Source of the DNA: Methylotenera_A sp049687015
GTDB lineage: Bacteria; Pseudomonadota; Gammaproteobacteria; Burkholderiales; Methylophilaceae
Direction of reading: 5' to 3'
Assembly (NCBI GenBank): GCA_049687015.1
Contig: JBAVIP010000070.1
Span: 82,514 to 146,513 of the forward strand
DNA: 64,000 nucleotides
The notes beneath the pieces are model-generated. The model had not been told where the DNA came from. It was given only the letters and a program-made list of their open reading frames with translations, and made no database searches. Shown one piece after another: positions 1 to 8,100 of the stretch (position 1 is the first letter of the stretch; each line of letters begins with the position of its first letter). The position numbers were made by a program, and so were the translations under genes.

Positions 1-1395
1 GCACAGCTTGGCGGCATGCCGTTACTGATGATTACTGGCCAAAAACCTATCAAACACAGCAAGCAGGGTCAGTTTCAGATTTTAGATGTGGTGAGCATGA
101 TGAAGCCGATCACCAAATATGCAAAGCAGATTGTCAATGTCAACATGATACCCAGCATGGTGCGCGAGGCATTCCGTGTAGCGGAGGAAGAGCGCCCCGG
201 CGCGGTATTGCTAGAACTGCCAGAAGATGTTGCGCGCGAATTGGTAGATGCGAAAACAACCCCAATTTTTAAGAAAAATAACGCCCGGATTCCCTCGGCT
301 GATAGTCTCAGTATCAATAAAGCTATCGAGATGATTAAGCAATCTGAATATCCTTTGTTGCTGGTTGGCGCGGGTGCAAATCGCAAAAGAGTGAGCAAGG
401 CGCTTAGTAATTTTATCAAAAAAACAGGCATTTATTATTTCAATACGCCTATGGGTAAGGGCTGCGTGAGTGGAAAGCTGCCCCAGTTTATTGGCACGGC
501 TGCTCTTTCAGATAATGATTATGTTCACTGCGCTATCGAGCGCTCGGATTTAATTATTAATGTTGGGCACGATGTGATTGAAAAGCCGCCCTTTTTTATG
601 ACGCATGGCGGCAAAGAAGTTATTCACATTAACTTTAATTCGGCGATTGTGGATAATGTTTATTTTCCGCAATTAGAGGTTATCGGCGATATTGCGAATT
701 CAATCGAGCGTCTGGCGAAGGCTTTGGGTGGTGTTAAACGTGAATATCCTTATTTCGCTAGAGTAAGAGAAGAGCTTTATGCGCGCATGGCTAAACGTGC
801 TACCTACCCAGATTTTCCAGTTAAACCACAGCGTTTTGTGGCCGATGTGCGCAAAGCGATGCCAGCAAATGGCATCATTGCGCTGGATAATGGCATATAC
901 AAATTATGGTTTGCGCGTAATTACCCCGCTGCAGAGCCAAACACCGTGCTGCTGGATAACGCTTTGGCGACAATGGGCGCAGGCCTGCCTTCGGCCATAG
1001 AGGCGGCTCGTTTGTATCCTGATCGTAAAGTCATGGCGATTTGTGGTGATGGCGGTTTTATGATGAATAGCCAGGAAATGGAAACGGCTGTTCGTCTCAA
1101 AGTGAATCTTGTCGTGTTAATTTTAAACGATGGCGCTTATGGCATGATTCGGTGGAAACAGCGCGCAATGAAGTTTGAAGATTTTGGGCTGGAGTTTGGT
1201 AACCCTGATTTTGTGATGTACGCCAATAGTTTTGGCGCCAAAGGTCATCGAGTAGAAAGCACAGAAAGCTTCTTGCCGCTGATTAATCAATGCTTTAAGG
1301 AAGGCGGCCTTCACCTGATTGACTTGCCAGTAGATTATTCGGAAAACGCCAAGGAGTTGATTGATGAACTTAGAGAAAAAGTATGTGTAATATGA
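1..1395 (+). CDS. Acetolactate synthase large subunit-like ThDP enzyme (5' truncated)
   Basis: The reading frame is open from the first base, so the gene begins before the window; about 464 codons are visible of a family that is usually 550-590 residues. Acetolactate synthases condense two pyruvates (or pyruvate and 2-oxobutyrate) using thiamine diphosphate. What is seen: the end of the N-terminal pyrimidine-binding domain (GQKPIK, then PGAVLLELPEDVA), the central domain (LLLVGAGANR) and a C-terminal ThDP/Mg site with GDGGF near visible residue 348 followed about 25 residues later by NDGAYG. No ilvN-like small subunit follows, which suggests a stand-alone or catabolic (AlsS-like) enzyme rather than the biosynthetic IlvBN pair. 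The substrate is not proven by sequence; another pyruvate-type ThDP enzyme is possible. Confidence 0.85.
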   Translation, partial: AQLGGMPLLMITGQKPIKHSKQGQFQILDVVSMMKPITKYAKQIVNVNMIPSMVREAFRVAEEERPGAVLLELPEDVARELVDAKTTPIFKKNNARIPSADSLSINKAIEMIKQSEYPLLLVGAGANRKRVSKALSNFIKKTGIYYFNTPMGKGCVSGKLPQFIGTAALSDNDYVHCAIERSDLIINVGHDVIEKPPFFMTHGGKEVIHINFNSAIVDNVYFPQLEVIGDIANSIERLAKALGGVKREYPYFARVREELYARMAKRATYPDFPVKPQRFVADVRKAMPANGIIALDNGIYKLWFARNYPAAEPNTVLLDNALATMGAGLPSAIEAARLYPDRKVMAICGDGGFMMNSQEMETAVRLKVNLVVLILNDGAYGMIRWKQRAMKFEDFGLEFGNPDFVMYANSFGAKGHRVESTESFLPLINQCFKEGGLHLIDLPVDYSENAKELIDELREKVCVI

Positions 1396-1468
1396 TGCTT
1401 GGCGCAGAGCGGATCAAGTAGGGCACAATAACTGGAAAGGCATTGCGCCGCAGGAAACCCATTCTTTC

Positions 1469-1494
1469 GGCGTATTACGCTACGCTAATACGCC
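1469..1494. repeat. Intergenic palindrome, GGCGTATTA type, copy 1
   Basis: GGCGTATTA and TAATACGCC are perfect 9-base arms around an 8-base centre. The preceding bases (TTGCGCCG, then ATTCTTTC) recur before a second copy at 3651-3676, so the repeat unit is longer than the palindrome. It lies downstream of the truncated first gene and has no T-run typical of a terminator. Confidence 0.6.
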
Positions 1495-1527
1495 CAATGC
1501 ATCTGGTTTATCTTGCCTACTTTTTGC

Positions 1528-1677
1528 TTAAAAACCTTCGTCTTCAACCGCATTAATAGAAAAGTAACTTTCTTCACGTTGTTCGTTTAACTTGGCAACC
1601 TCTTCTACAGCGACTTCATAGTTAAGGTATGCATACTCTAGTTGGTTTTCTTTGTTGATCACTTGGTAAATTGTCAT
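1528..1677 (-). CDS. Small hypothetical protein, MTIYQV family, paralog 1
   Basis: This 49-residue ORF starts MTIYQVINKENQLEYAYLNY and ends in an acidic tail (NAVEDEGF). It has a good ribosome binding site, AAGGAG, nine bases before the ATG. It shares its length and its MTIYQV-x(3)-E-(N/D) opening with two other ORFs at 4284-4433 and 4575-4724. There is no signal peptide or membrane segment; it looks like a small acidic cytosolic protein. Function unknown. Coding status is supported by the conserved start, equal length and ribosome binding sites of three copies. Confidence 0.72.
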   Translation of the reverse strand: MTIYQVINKENQLEYAYLNYEVAVEEVAKLNEQREESYFSINAVEDEGF

Positions 1678-1706
1678 TTTGGCGCTCCTTAAATATTTAA
1701 TTTAAT

Positions 1707-1723
1707 TACCTACACAATAGGTA
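1707..1723. promoter_or_regulatory. Operator-like inverted repeat upstream of MTIYQV paralog 1
   Basis: TACCTA and TAGGTA are perfect arms around CACAA, about 30 bases before the start codon of the minus-strand gene at 1528-1677. The position suits an operator or an mRNA leader element. The other two paralogs do not have it. No regulator is identified. Confidence 0.3.
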
Positions 1724-1910
1724 TTGAGCAAAAATGAGACCAACAATGAATTTATTTAAATTTATCGTTATATTTCAATATGTTAATAAAATACACTAGT
1801 TTTTTGATAATAAATTGAGGTGGGTTTAAGTCAAAGGTTGTTCGAGAGTTCGACAAGACTGTGCAAATTTAGACATTTTGTACAAAGCACACAAAGCGTA
1901 TTTATGACAT

Positions 1911-1944
1911 GCCCTGCAAGTCAATATCCATGCGGCTCACAAGG
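1911..1944. repeat. Palindromic CTGCAAG repeat, copy A
   Basis: The left stem is GCCCTGCAAG, the loop TCAATATCCATGCGG and the right stem is a degenerate CTCACAAG. It is one of four copies in 2 kb (others at 2285-2320, 3225-3263 and 3727-3762). The loop here is in the same orientation as copy D. It lies between the small gene at 1528-1677 and the gene at 1998-2270. The rest of the gap 1678-1997 shows only AT-rich sequence and the inverted repeat at 1707-1723. Confidence 0.6.
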
Positions 1945-1997
1945 CATCTGTTTTAAGCTAGAATGTGCTGATATTTCAACCTGAATAGAAACCCATC

Positions 1998-2270
1998 ATG
2001 TTCACCCTGCCCTCCATGTGGAACATCATCATTTCCACCATCGTGTTTATCATCGCGGCCTGGTACATTCGCCGCTTGTTAGATGCGCAAGGCTTACCCA
2101 AAGGCTTTACACGAGGTATGCTGGTGTTTGTGCTGGCTTACGTGGTTTCGTGGGGCTCGGGCGAGTTGGTGGATTGGGCGGATGTGAAAATAAATGGTCC
2201 ACAACCCGAGTCGCAAACCTCTCAAGATTTAAATCAATTGCTGAAAGACTCTGGCCTTACGCCACCCTGA
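1998..2270 (+). CDS. Small hypothetical membrane protein
   Basis: This 90-residue ORF has two hydrophobic segments, about residues 8-23 (NIIISTIVFIIAAWYI) and 40-55 (GMLVFVLAYVVSWGSG), joined by a basic loop, followed by a polar C-terminal tail. That predicts a two-span inner-membrane protein. I do not recognise a named family. No clear Shine-Dalgarno is seen just before the ATG. It is bracketed by two copies of the CTGCAAG repeat (1911-1944 and 2285-2320) whose loops are in opposite orientations. A +2-frame overlapping ORF of similar length looks like a shadow. Confidence 0.55.
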   Translation: MFTLPSMWNIIISTIVFIIAAWYIRRLLDAQGLPKGFTRGMLVFVLAYVVSWGSGELVDWADVKINGPQPESQTSQDLNQLLKDSGLTPP

Positions 2271-2284
2271 GTTACGAATAATAG

Positions 2285-2320
2285 ATGCTCTGTAAGCCCC
2301 ATGGATATTGGCTTGCAGCG
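2285..2320. repeat. Palindromic CTGCAAG repeat, copy B
   Basis: The left stem GCTCTGTAAG and right stem CTTGCAGCGC enclose a loop CCCCATGGATATTGG, the reverse complement orientation of the loop in copies A and D. It lies in the convergent gap between the genes ending at 2270 and 2361, so it could act as a transcript-end hairpin. Confidence 0.6.
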
Positions 2321-2360
2321 CATATGTTTTTTGCCTGAAAAACAGGTCAGACGCAAAAAA

Positions 2361-2543
2361 TTACGGGATGCCGATCACCTTCAGGTATTCCTCAAGCGTG
2401 AGGGTGAGGTTTTCAATAGAATTGGATATTTCATCTAAATGCGTGTTTGAATCAAGATGCAGTTTCTCTAGCAGCGCTTTGTGTTTTTCAACCGCATCTA
2501 CATGTTCTTTAAATTTACTGTCTTTTAAATCTTGCTTAGCCAT
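2361..2543 (-). CDS. Small hypothetical helical protein
   Basis: This 60-residue ORF (MAKQDLKDSKFKEHVDAVEK...) is rich in Lys, Glu, Asp and Leu with heptad-like spacing, so it is probably a short coiled coil or helical bundle in the cytosol. A GGGAGG ribosome binding site lies eight bases before the ATG. It is 28 bases downstream of the DUF3617 gene on the same strand and may be co-transcribed with it. No family recognised; a plus-strand ORF across the same bases is rejected as a shadow. Confidence 0.55.
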   Translation of the reverse strand: MAKQDLKDSKFKEHVDAVEKHKALLEKLHLDSNTHLDEISNSIENLTLTLEEYLKVIGIP

Positions 2544-2571
2544 CGCCAGCCTCCCAGTTAATAAGTGTTTA

Positions 2572-3096
2572 CTATAACGGTTTTACCGTTCCACAGCTTG
2601 CATTTATCCATTTGCCGTTGATATCAGCCCGCTCATTGACGGGGTTGCTTTGTGCTTCGCCATTGAAATGCGTTTGTCCTGAAAAGGATTCCGGGCTTGT
2701 AATCGTGCCCTGTGCTGTTCCGTTGCCTTTCAGCTCGGCGCTGTTGCAACTAAAGTCTACTTTGTAGTTGTTTCCGATACGGGTCGCATTTTTAGATGTG
2801 CAGCCTAATTCGGTTTGATAAAAATTGGGCAGTGTCTTTTGATTGGCCATTTCTTGCGTAATACAAGCGTTGGATACTGCGGCGCCCATTTCAATTTGTG
2901 GCATATCGACTCCGTACTCCTTAGCCAAGTCTTTGATGTTTTGCATTTGATCCGGCGGAAGATTCGGCGCCAGCCACAACAAATCTGATGTCGTTGTGAT
3001 TTGCCATAATCCGGGCCGCATATTGAATTCTGCCGCGTTTGCAATGGATGTAGACAACGGGAATATTAAAGTAAGAACAATCAAGATGTTGCGCAT
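2572..3096 (-). CDS. DUF3617 family secreted protein
   Basis: The product is about 174 residues when started at the internal MRNILIVLTLIF, which gives a normal signal peptide ending near SIANAAEF and has AGGAG five bases upstream (an upstream in-frame start would put 15 extra residues before the signal peptide). The mature protein begins FNMRPGLWQITTTSD, the opening typical of DUF3617, and contains three further cysteines (NACITQE, GCTSK, DFSCNS) plus one near the end (NASCG), suggesting periplasmic disulfides. Function of the family is unknown. Confidence 0.72.
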   Translation of the reverse strand: MRNILIVLTLIFPLSTSIANAAEFNMRPGLWQITTTSDLLWLAPNLPPDQMQNIKDLAKEYGVDMPQIEMGAAVSNACITQEMANQKTLPNFYQTELGCTSKNATRIGNNYKVDFSCNSAELKGNGTAQGTITSPESFSGQTHFNGEAQSNPVNERADINGKWINASCGTVKPL

Positions 3097-3224
3097 TGAA
3101 TCTCCTGGGTAGTGAGTGACATACAAGCTTATAGAGAGCACTTAAGCAAGTTAAGTTCAGCAGGCGCAGGCTGAGTGCGAAATTACGAAAAAATATAAAT
3201 TTCACACAAAAACAACAAATAATT

Positions 3225-3263
3225 GATGCCCTGCAAGCCGCATGGATATTGCCTTGCAGGGCG
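3225..3263. repeat. Palindromic CTGCAAG repeat, copy C
   Basis: The most perfect copy: GCCCTGCAAG and CTTGCAGGGC are exact 10-base arms around CCGCATGGATATTGC. The loop is the exact reverse complement of the loop in copy D, although the outer left flank of the two copies is in the same orientation. Confidence 0.65.
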
Positions 3264-3558
3264 AGCTATTTAGCTTAATCTAGCACCTTAAATCGCTGCT
3301 CGGGTAGACGTCTGACTGCCCTACCAATACAGAATCAACCAGAATCCAACGGTTGTGATACGAAGGTTGAGGGTTCATTTTTTAAGTTGTATTTAACAGA
3401 AATTAGGCGTATAAATTAGGTGTGGCTTTCGAGCACAAGTTTGTAAAAGTTCCCCGTTAAATGGAGGCGTTTATCGACACTTCAACGATTTATCATCAGT
3501 AGCTGTTACTCAAGCCGGTATTTAATGACTGGCACTATCGGCATCCCATAAGCCGACA

Positions 3559-3586
3559 AATAACGCCGCATTCATGTGGCGTTATT
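3559..3586. repeat. Hairpin with 9-base arms
   Basis: AATAACGCC and GGCGTTATT are perfect complements separated by ten bases. No T-run follows on either strand, so it is not a clear intrinsic terminator. It lies in the gene-poor stretch and has no obvious target gene. Confidence 0.4.
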
Positions 3587-3650
3587 ACTTGCAAGAAGCT
3601 TGCGGAGGACATAATAACCGTAAGGCTTGCGCCGTAAAATTCTTTCTTTT

Positions 3651-3676
3651 GGCGTATTCTGTAGTGCTAATACGCC
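3651..3676. repeat. Intergenic palindrome, GGCGTATTA type, copy 2
   Basis: GGCGTATT and AATACGCC arms with a different 10-base centre from copy 1 (1469-1494). It is preceded by TTGCGCCG and ATTCTTTC as in copy 1, so both belong to one dispersed repeat family. Confidence 0.6.
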
Positions 3677-3726
3677 CTGCCAACTGGATTTCATATAAAT
3701 TTCGCACAAAAAATATCGAATAAGTA

Positions 3727-3762
3727 ATGCTCTGCAAGGCAATATCCATGCGGCTTGCAGGC
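3727..3762. repeat. Palindromic CTGCAAG repeat, copy D
   Basis: The left stem CTGCAAG and right stem CTTGCAG enclose GCAATATCCATGCGG. It lies just downstream of the minus-strand membrane protein gene that ends at 3798, so it may also serve as a 3' hairpin. Confidence 0.65.
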
Positions 3763-3797
3763 CTGCACTCGAATGCTTGAATCGGGTGGCATGCTAT

Positions 3798-4190
3798 TTA
3801 GATAAATCTGGCCTCGCTTTTAATCACATTAACGATGGCTGCAAAAATCATGATGAACTCCATGATCAACAGCATAAAAAGCTTTTCTTCGGGAATGCCC
3901 GCAAGCGTGCTAAAGCCTAGCGAGAACGCATTGGTGATAACACTAATTAAAATAATCAGCCCTATCAGTTTGTTTCTTAAGCCGAAAAGGTAAAATTGGG
4001 CGATAAAGCTTAACCCAATTATTGTTTCAAGGTTAATGCCGCCGCTGATGTGTTTATTGGCGAGGTTTAGCGCAACATACAGGCTAACAAGCATCAATGC
4101 GGCAGGGAACTTGGTCGGCATGCCGGCGCCATCGTGTTTTAGCCTTAGGGCAAGCCAGGTATGAATCAATATTGCTGTGATCAGTTTCAT
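3798..4190 (-). CDS. Hypothetical multi-pass membrane protein
   Basis: This 130-residue ORF is strongly hydrophobic with four or five predicted spans, for example PAALMLVSLYVALNLA, IIGLSFIAQFYLFGL, LIGLIILISVITNAF and LLIMEFIMIFAAIVNVI. No family was recognised. Its first codons and upstream region are duplicated at 4452-4480, where the ATG has become AAG; only the 5' end was copied, so no second full gene exists. It lies directly downstream of the second MTIYQV gene on the same strand, about 90 bases away, and may be expressed with it. Confidence 0.6.
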   Translation of the reverse strand: MKLITAILIHTWLALRLKHDGAGMPTKFPAALMLVSLYVALNLANKHISGGINLETIIGLSFIAQFYLFGLRNKLIGLIILISVITNAFSLGFSTLAGIPEEKLFMLLIMEFIMIFAAIVNVIKSEARFI

Positions 4191-4283
4191 TTTGCACCCC
4201 TAAGACTAAATTAATAAAAGCGGACTACACCTAGTGTTAAGCATAAATCAGGCCAAAAGTTTAGTGGCTTTTGGTATTGGCAA

Positions 4284-4433
4284 TTAATCCGCTTCTGATT
4301 CCAGTTCTTCTACATGGTAGCGGTGGTTTTCATCCCAAAGCGTGAAAGTCTGCGCGCTTTGCATGGCCTTTTGCAAATCCATGTATTCGCAATACACCTG
4401 GTTTTCTTCGTCCAGCACTTGATAGATTGTCAT
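4284..4433 (-). CDS. Small hypothetical protein, MTIYQV family, paralog 2
   Basis: The 49-residue product begins MTIYQVLDEENQVYCEYMDL, contains AQTFTLWDENHRYHVEE and ends acidic (LESEAD). A GAGG Shine-Dalgarno lies seven bases before the ATG. It is about 65% identical by eye to paralog 3 at 4575-4724 and weakly like paralog 1 at 1528-1677. It is highly acidic with aromatic residues and has no membrane segment or cysteine pair. Function unknown; a small cytosolic binding or stress protein is only a guess. The plus-strand ORF over the same bases is a shadow. Confidence 0.75.
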   Translation of the reverse strand: MTIYQVLDEENQVYCEYMDLQKAMQSAQTFTLWDENHRYHVEELESEAD

Positions 4434-4574
4434 CACATACCTCGTTGCATAAATATTGCAGTAATCAGTTTCTTTTTGCGCTCCAAAATTAAACTGGTAA
4501 AAGTGGGCTACACTTTACGTAATGCATAAATCGGGCCAAAAGTTGAGCGCTATCTGATATTTTTAATCAGCTAA

Positions 4575-4724
4575 CTAATCCGGCTCTGATTCCATCTCGT
4601 CTACATGGTAGTAGCGGTCCTCATTCCATAGCGAGAAAGTCTGCGCGCTGCGTACAGCATTCTCAAGATCCATATATTCACCATACAGATGGTCTTCTTC
4701 ATCCAGCACTTGATAGATCGTCAT
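4575..4724 (-). CDS. Small hypothetical protein, MTIYQV family, paralog 3
   Basis: The 49-residue product begins MTIYQVLDEEDHLYGEYMDL and continues to AQTFSLWNEDRYYHVDE, ending MESEPD. It has the best ribosome binding site of the three (AGGAGG, five bases before ATG). It shares LDEE, the EYMDL block, the SAQTF-x-LW block and the YHV-(E/D)-E block with paralog 2. The substitutions between copies are mostly conservative and keep the frame, which argues that both are expressed proteins under selection. Confidence 0.75.
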   Translation of the reverse strand: MTIYQVLDEEDHLYGEYMDLENAVRSAQTFSLWNEDRYYHVDEMESEPD

Positions 4725-4738
4725 CACACACCTCCTGA

Positions 4739-5159
4739 ATTGACTTGTCGTGTTAAGTAATTCATCGGCGTGTTAGCGGCAAACTTTAATAAAATTTGCG
4801 CGGCTCGGAGAAAAGCCATTTTTTCGTCATGGTCTGTGGATTTTTGCACTAATTATCGTGTTTGTTGCTACATTCAGACAGTGTTAAGAATTCACAACAC
4901 ATAAACATTCTATGTTATTGACGCAACAAGGCATTCATGCGAGTATAAAAGGTCTAGGCAATGTGCAGTAATGTGTATATAGAGCTGTATTTTTCACTCT
5001 TTTAGGTATATGTGAAAAAACGGCATTCGTTTACAAGGGGAACAGAACTTGAAAATGACGATGCAGCAGTATATTGAGGGGTTTTATAATCCTGTGCTTG
5101 CCGTTACCATGCTTTGCACTTCAAACTTTACTTCATGAGAAAACAGAGCCTGTGAGATT
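4739..5159. other. Long non-coding stretch before the coiled-coil/AsmA gene
   Basis: About 420 bases without a supported gene. It must hold the promoter of the gene at 5160 and of the minus-strand MTIYQV gene at 4724. A 27-codon plus-strand ORF at 5055-5138 is preceded by AAGGGG but at poor spacing (about 14 bases) and could only be a leader peptide; I do not call it. AT-rich blocks such as TGTATATAGAGC around 4973 could be promoter elements but none is convincing. Confidence 0.4.
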
Positions 5160-8100
5160 ATGGATTTATCTGTAATTTATAGTAAAACGGCCAAGGGATT
5201 GCGTGCCCGCAGTTCCCTGATTGGTGGCTTGTCATCAAATTTGATGAAAATACTTTCTTACATCGATGGCAAATCGAAAGCTGAAGCAATTTTGGCTAAA
5301 TTTGACCTTCTAACCGAAAAAGAACTGGCCTCTGCCTTGACCCAGCTTGAAAACGAGGGCTACATCAGACCGGTAACTGTGACTTACGCTGCCGACGACT
5401 GGGCCCCAACGACCAATTTTGCACCCATGGTCGTTGAAGAATTTCAAAGTGAAGAAGAAATTGAAGCCAGAGTGCGTGCCGAGGCTGAAGAAGAAGTTCG
5501 ACTGGAAGCTGAACGTGAAGCCAGGGAAGAGGAAGAGGCAAAACGGATTCGTGCCGAATTGAAAGCACAAGAAAAAGCCAGAGCCGAAGCGAAAGTGAAT
5601 GCACGTCTTGAAATAGAGCGCGTAGCCCGTGAAGCAGAGGAAGCAAGAAAAAAAGCAGAAGCGGAAGCACGTGCCAAGGCCGCAGAGGAAGGGCGGCTGG
5701 AAGCGGAACGTAAAGCCAAAGCCGAAGAAAAGGCACGCCTGGAAGCCGAACGCATTGCGCGTGAAGCCAAAGCCGAAGCAGAGCAGACACGTGCCAAAGC
5801 CGCAGAGGAAGCGCGGCTAGAAGCGGAATGTAAAGCCAAAGCCGAAGAAAAGGCACGTTTGGAGGCAGAACGCATAGCGCGTGAAGCCAAAGCCGAAGCA
5901 AGGGCCAGAATTGAGGCGGAAGAGAACGCGCGTCGCGAAATTGAACGTATTGCCCGTGAAGCCGAAAAGGCTGAAGAAGAAGCCAGACAGGAAGCTAAGC
6001 GTAAAGCCAAAGCGGAAGAGCAAGCACGTCTTGAAAAAGAGCGTATCGCCCGCGAAACTGAAGAGGCGCGAAAAAAATCCAAAGCTGAGGCGCGTGCCAA
6101 GGCCAAAGAAGAGGCCAGGCTAGAAGCCGAACGAAAAGCCAAAGTGAAGGAGGAGGCGCGTCTGCAGGCTGAGCTCAAGGCGCGGGAGGAAGCTGAACAG
6201 ATTCGTATTAAAACGGAAGCCAAAGAAAAGGCCGATGCCGAAGCGAAGGAGGCTGCACGCCTTGAATTAGAGCGTATCGTCCGCAAAGCAGAGGAAGATC
6301 GAAAAAAATCTGAAGCCAAGGCTAAAGAAGCCAGACTGGAAGCCAAGCGTAAAGCTAAAGCGGAAGAGGAAGCACGACTGAAGGCCGAACGTAAGGCGCG
6401 CGAGGAGGCAGAGCTGATTCGTGCCAGAGCAGAAGCCGAAGAAAAGGCTAGAGTTGAAGCAAAAGAGAAAGTACGTCTTGAAATGGAGCGTATAAGCCGT
6501 GAAGCAGAAGAAGAGCGAAAAAAATCCAAGATCGAGGCCAACACCAAGGCAGAAGAGGCTGTATTAGAAGTTGAGCGTAAAGCCAAGATGGAGGAGAGCG
6601 CGCTTCTAATGGTCAAGGCTGAAACCCAGGGCAGGGTCGAGAAAGACGCACGATTTGAAGCGGAGCATGTTGCTCCTCAAGCAGAAGTCACGCAGAATAA
6701 ATTCGAATATGATGATGAACGCGCCTTGTCGGAAGAAGACCTGCGTGAGTTAGCTGAGGAAGAGGAGGAATATGAAGCCAAACGCATGGCTAAGGCCGAA
6801 GCGGAAGACGTCACGCCTGAGACGGAGGAAAAGGCTCGGCAAGAAGCTGAAGAGCAGGCCCGCGAAGAGGTAAAACGCATTGCAAGAGAAGATGCCGCCT
6901 CCAAAGCCAGACTCAAGGCAGAAGCCAAGATACAAGCCATGTTGCTGGCAATCGCAACCAGTGCTAAGAAGTGGATCAAGGTGACGATGAAGGCTGCGTT
7001 GATTGGCCTGCCATTACTGGCTCTGTTGTTGATTGGCCTGCTGCCTTTTATTAGCCTCGGCATGCTGGTAGAACCCATCGAAAAGCTTGCTGCGGAGAGC
7101 GTAGGCGAGCCAGTAACGGTTAAGGAAGTTCATGCTTCGCTATGGCCGGTACCACATTTGGTGATTGGAGATGTGACGATTGGCACTAAGCCTGGCCAGA
7201 AAATTGAAGCCGTAAACGTTTTACCGGTAACTTCTACGCTGTTCGAAGAAGTGAAAATGGTGAAATCACTCGAGATCGAAGGATTGAACGTCGAACAGGA
7301 GAATTTTGGGCAACCCTTGCGGTGGATCAACAGTTCAGGCAAGGCCGAACACCTGAAGATTGAACAGATTAGCCTGAAAAACCTAAAGCTAAAAATTCAC
7401 GATCTGGAGCTTGGGCCTTTTGAGGGGAAAATCGGGCTTACCGAATCACGCGAACTCAAAAATATCGATTTGAGCAGTGCCGACCATGCCCTTTCCATTC
7501 AGATATCCCCACAAGGCGGCAGCTTTGATGTCATGCTCACCGCTAGCAACTGGCCATTGCCAGCAAATCCGAAACTCGTGTTCGATGAGCTCAGCGCCAG
7601 AGGCACAGCAAACCAGGATCGGATAAATTTCAGCCAGATTGATGGCAAGATTTATGGCGGCAACATCACCGCCAAGTCGTTTATTGACTGGTCTAACCAA
7701 TGGACCGCTTCTGGAAATTTCGAAATGTTCAAAGTTAGTTCGTCGCAGATGCTGAAAGCTTTCGACAGCGTGGCTTCGATTGATGGAAAACTAGACCTGA
7801 AAGGAAATTTTACCAGCAAATCGCCTGAGGCAGCCAAGCTGGCTGAGGCTTCGCATGTCACAGCCAATTTTGAACTGCGTGATGGCAAGATCAATGATAC
7901 CGATCTGGCGCGCGCTGTGCTGTACAGGGGCAATCAGTCTTTGTCTGGCGACGCTACGCATTTTGACAAGCTTGCTGGCAGCGTGCAGTTTGAGAATGGA
8001 CGTTACCAGTACAGGAAGCTCGTGCTGGCATCGGCCCAGTTCCACGCGCGGGGCAACATGGATATTCTGCCTAATCAGGATATTTCAGGAAAAATAAGTG

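Larger units (their letters stand above)
3097..3797. other. Gene-poor stretch with palindromic repeats
   Basis: No convincing coding region is seen in these 700 bases. They hold CTGCAAG repeat copies C and D, the second GGCGTATTA palindrome (3651-3676) and a hairpin with perfect 9-base arms AATAACGCC/GGCGTTATT at 3559-3586. The bases before copies C and D are alike over about 18 bases (ATAAATTTC-R-CACAAAAA), which points to a duplicated unit rather than to chance. Confidence 0.5.
4168..4738. repeat. Imperfect tandem duplication of about 285 bp
   Basis: Unit 1 (about 4168-4447) and unit 2 (about 4452-4738) align with an offset of 284-291 bases. Each runs from the 5' end of the membrane protein gene (AATATTGC then TCAGTTTC), through a shared leader (ACTACAC against GCTACAC, then GCATAAATC-x-GGCCAAAAGTT), to one 49-codon MTIYQV gene. 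Unit 2 keeps only the decayed 5' end of the membrane gene. The two small genes have diverged but kept length and reading frame. Confidence 0.7.

Noticed and set aside
3534..3549. TGGCACTATCGGCAT as a sigma-54 promoter
   Set aside because: The GG is not followed by GC after ten bases, and no gene starts downstream.
4314..4529. 71-codon plus-strand ORF across the MTIYQV duplication
   Set aside because: It is antisense to paralog 2, not preserved in the second unit.
5055..5138. 27-codon ORF before the coiled-coil/AsmA gene
   Set aside because: Shine-Dalgarno spacing is poor and there is no second line of support; only a leader peptide guess.
5444..6616. 390-codon minus-strand ORF rich in Ser and Ala
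   Set aside because: It is the antisense shadow of the Glu/Ala/Lys coiled coil; its composition follows from the codons on the other strand.
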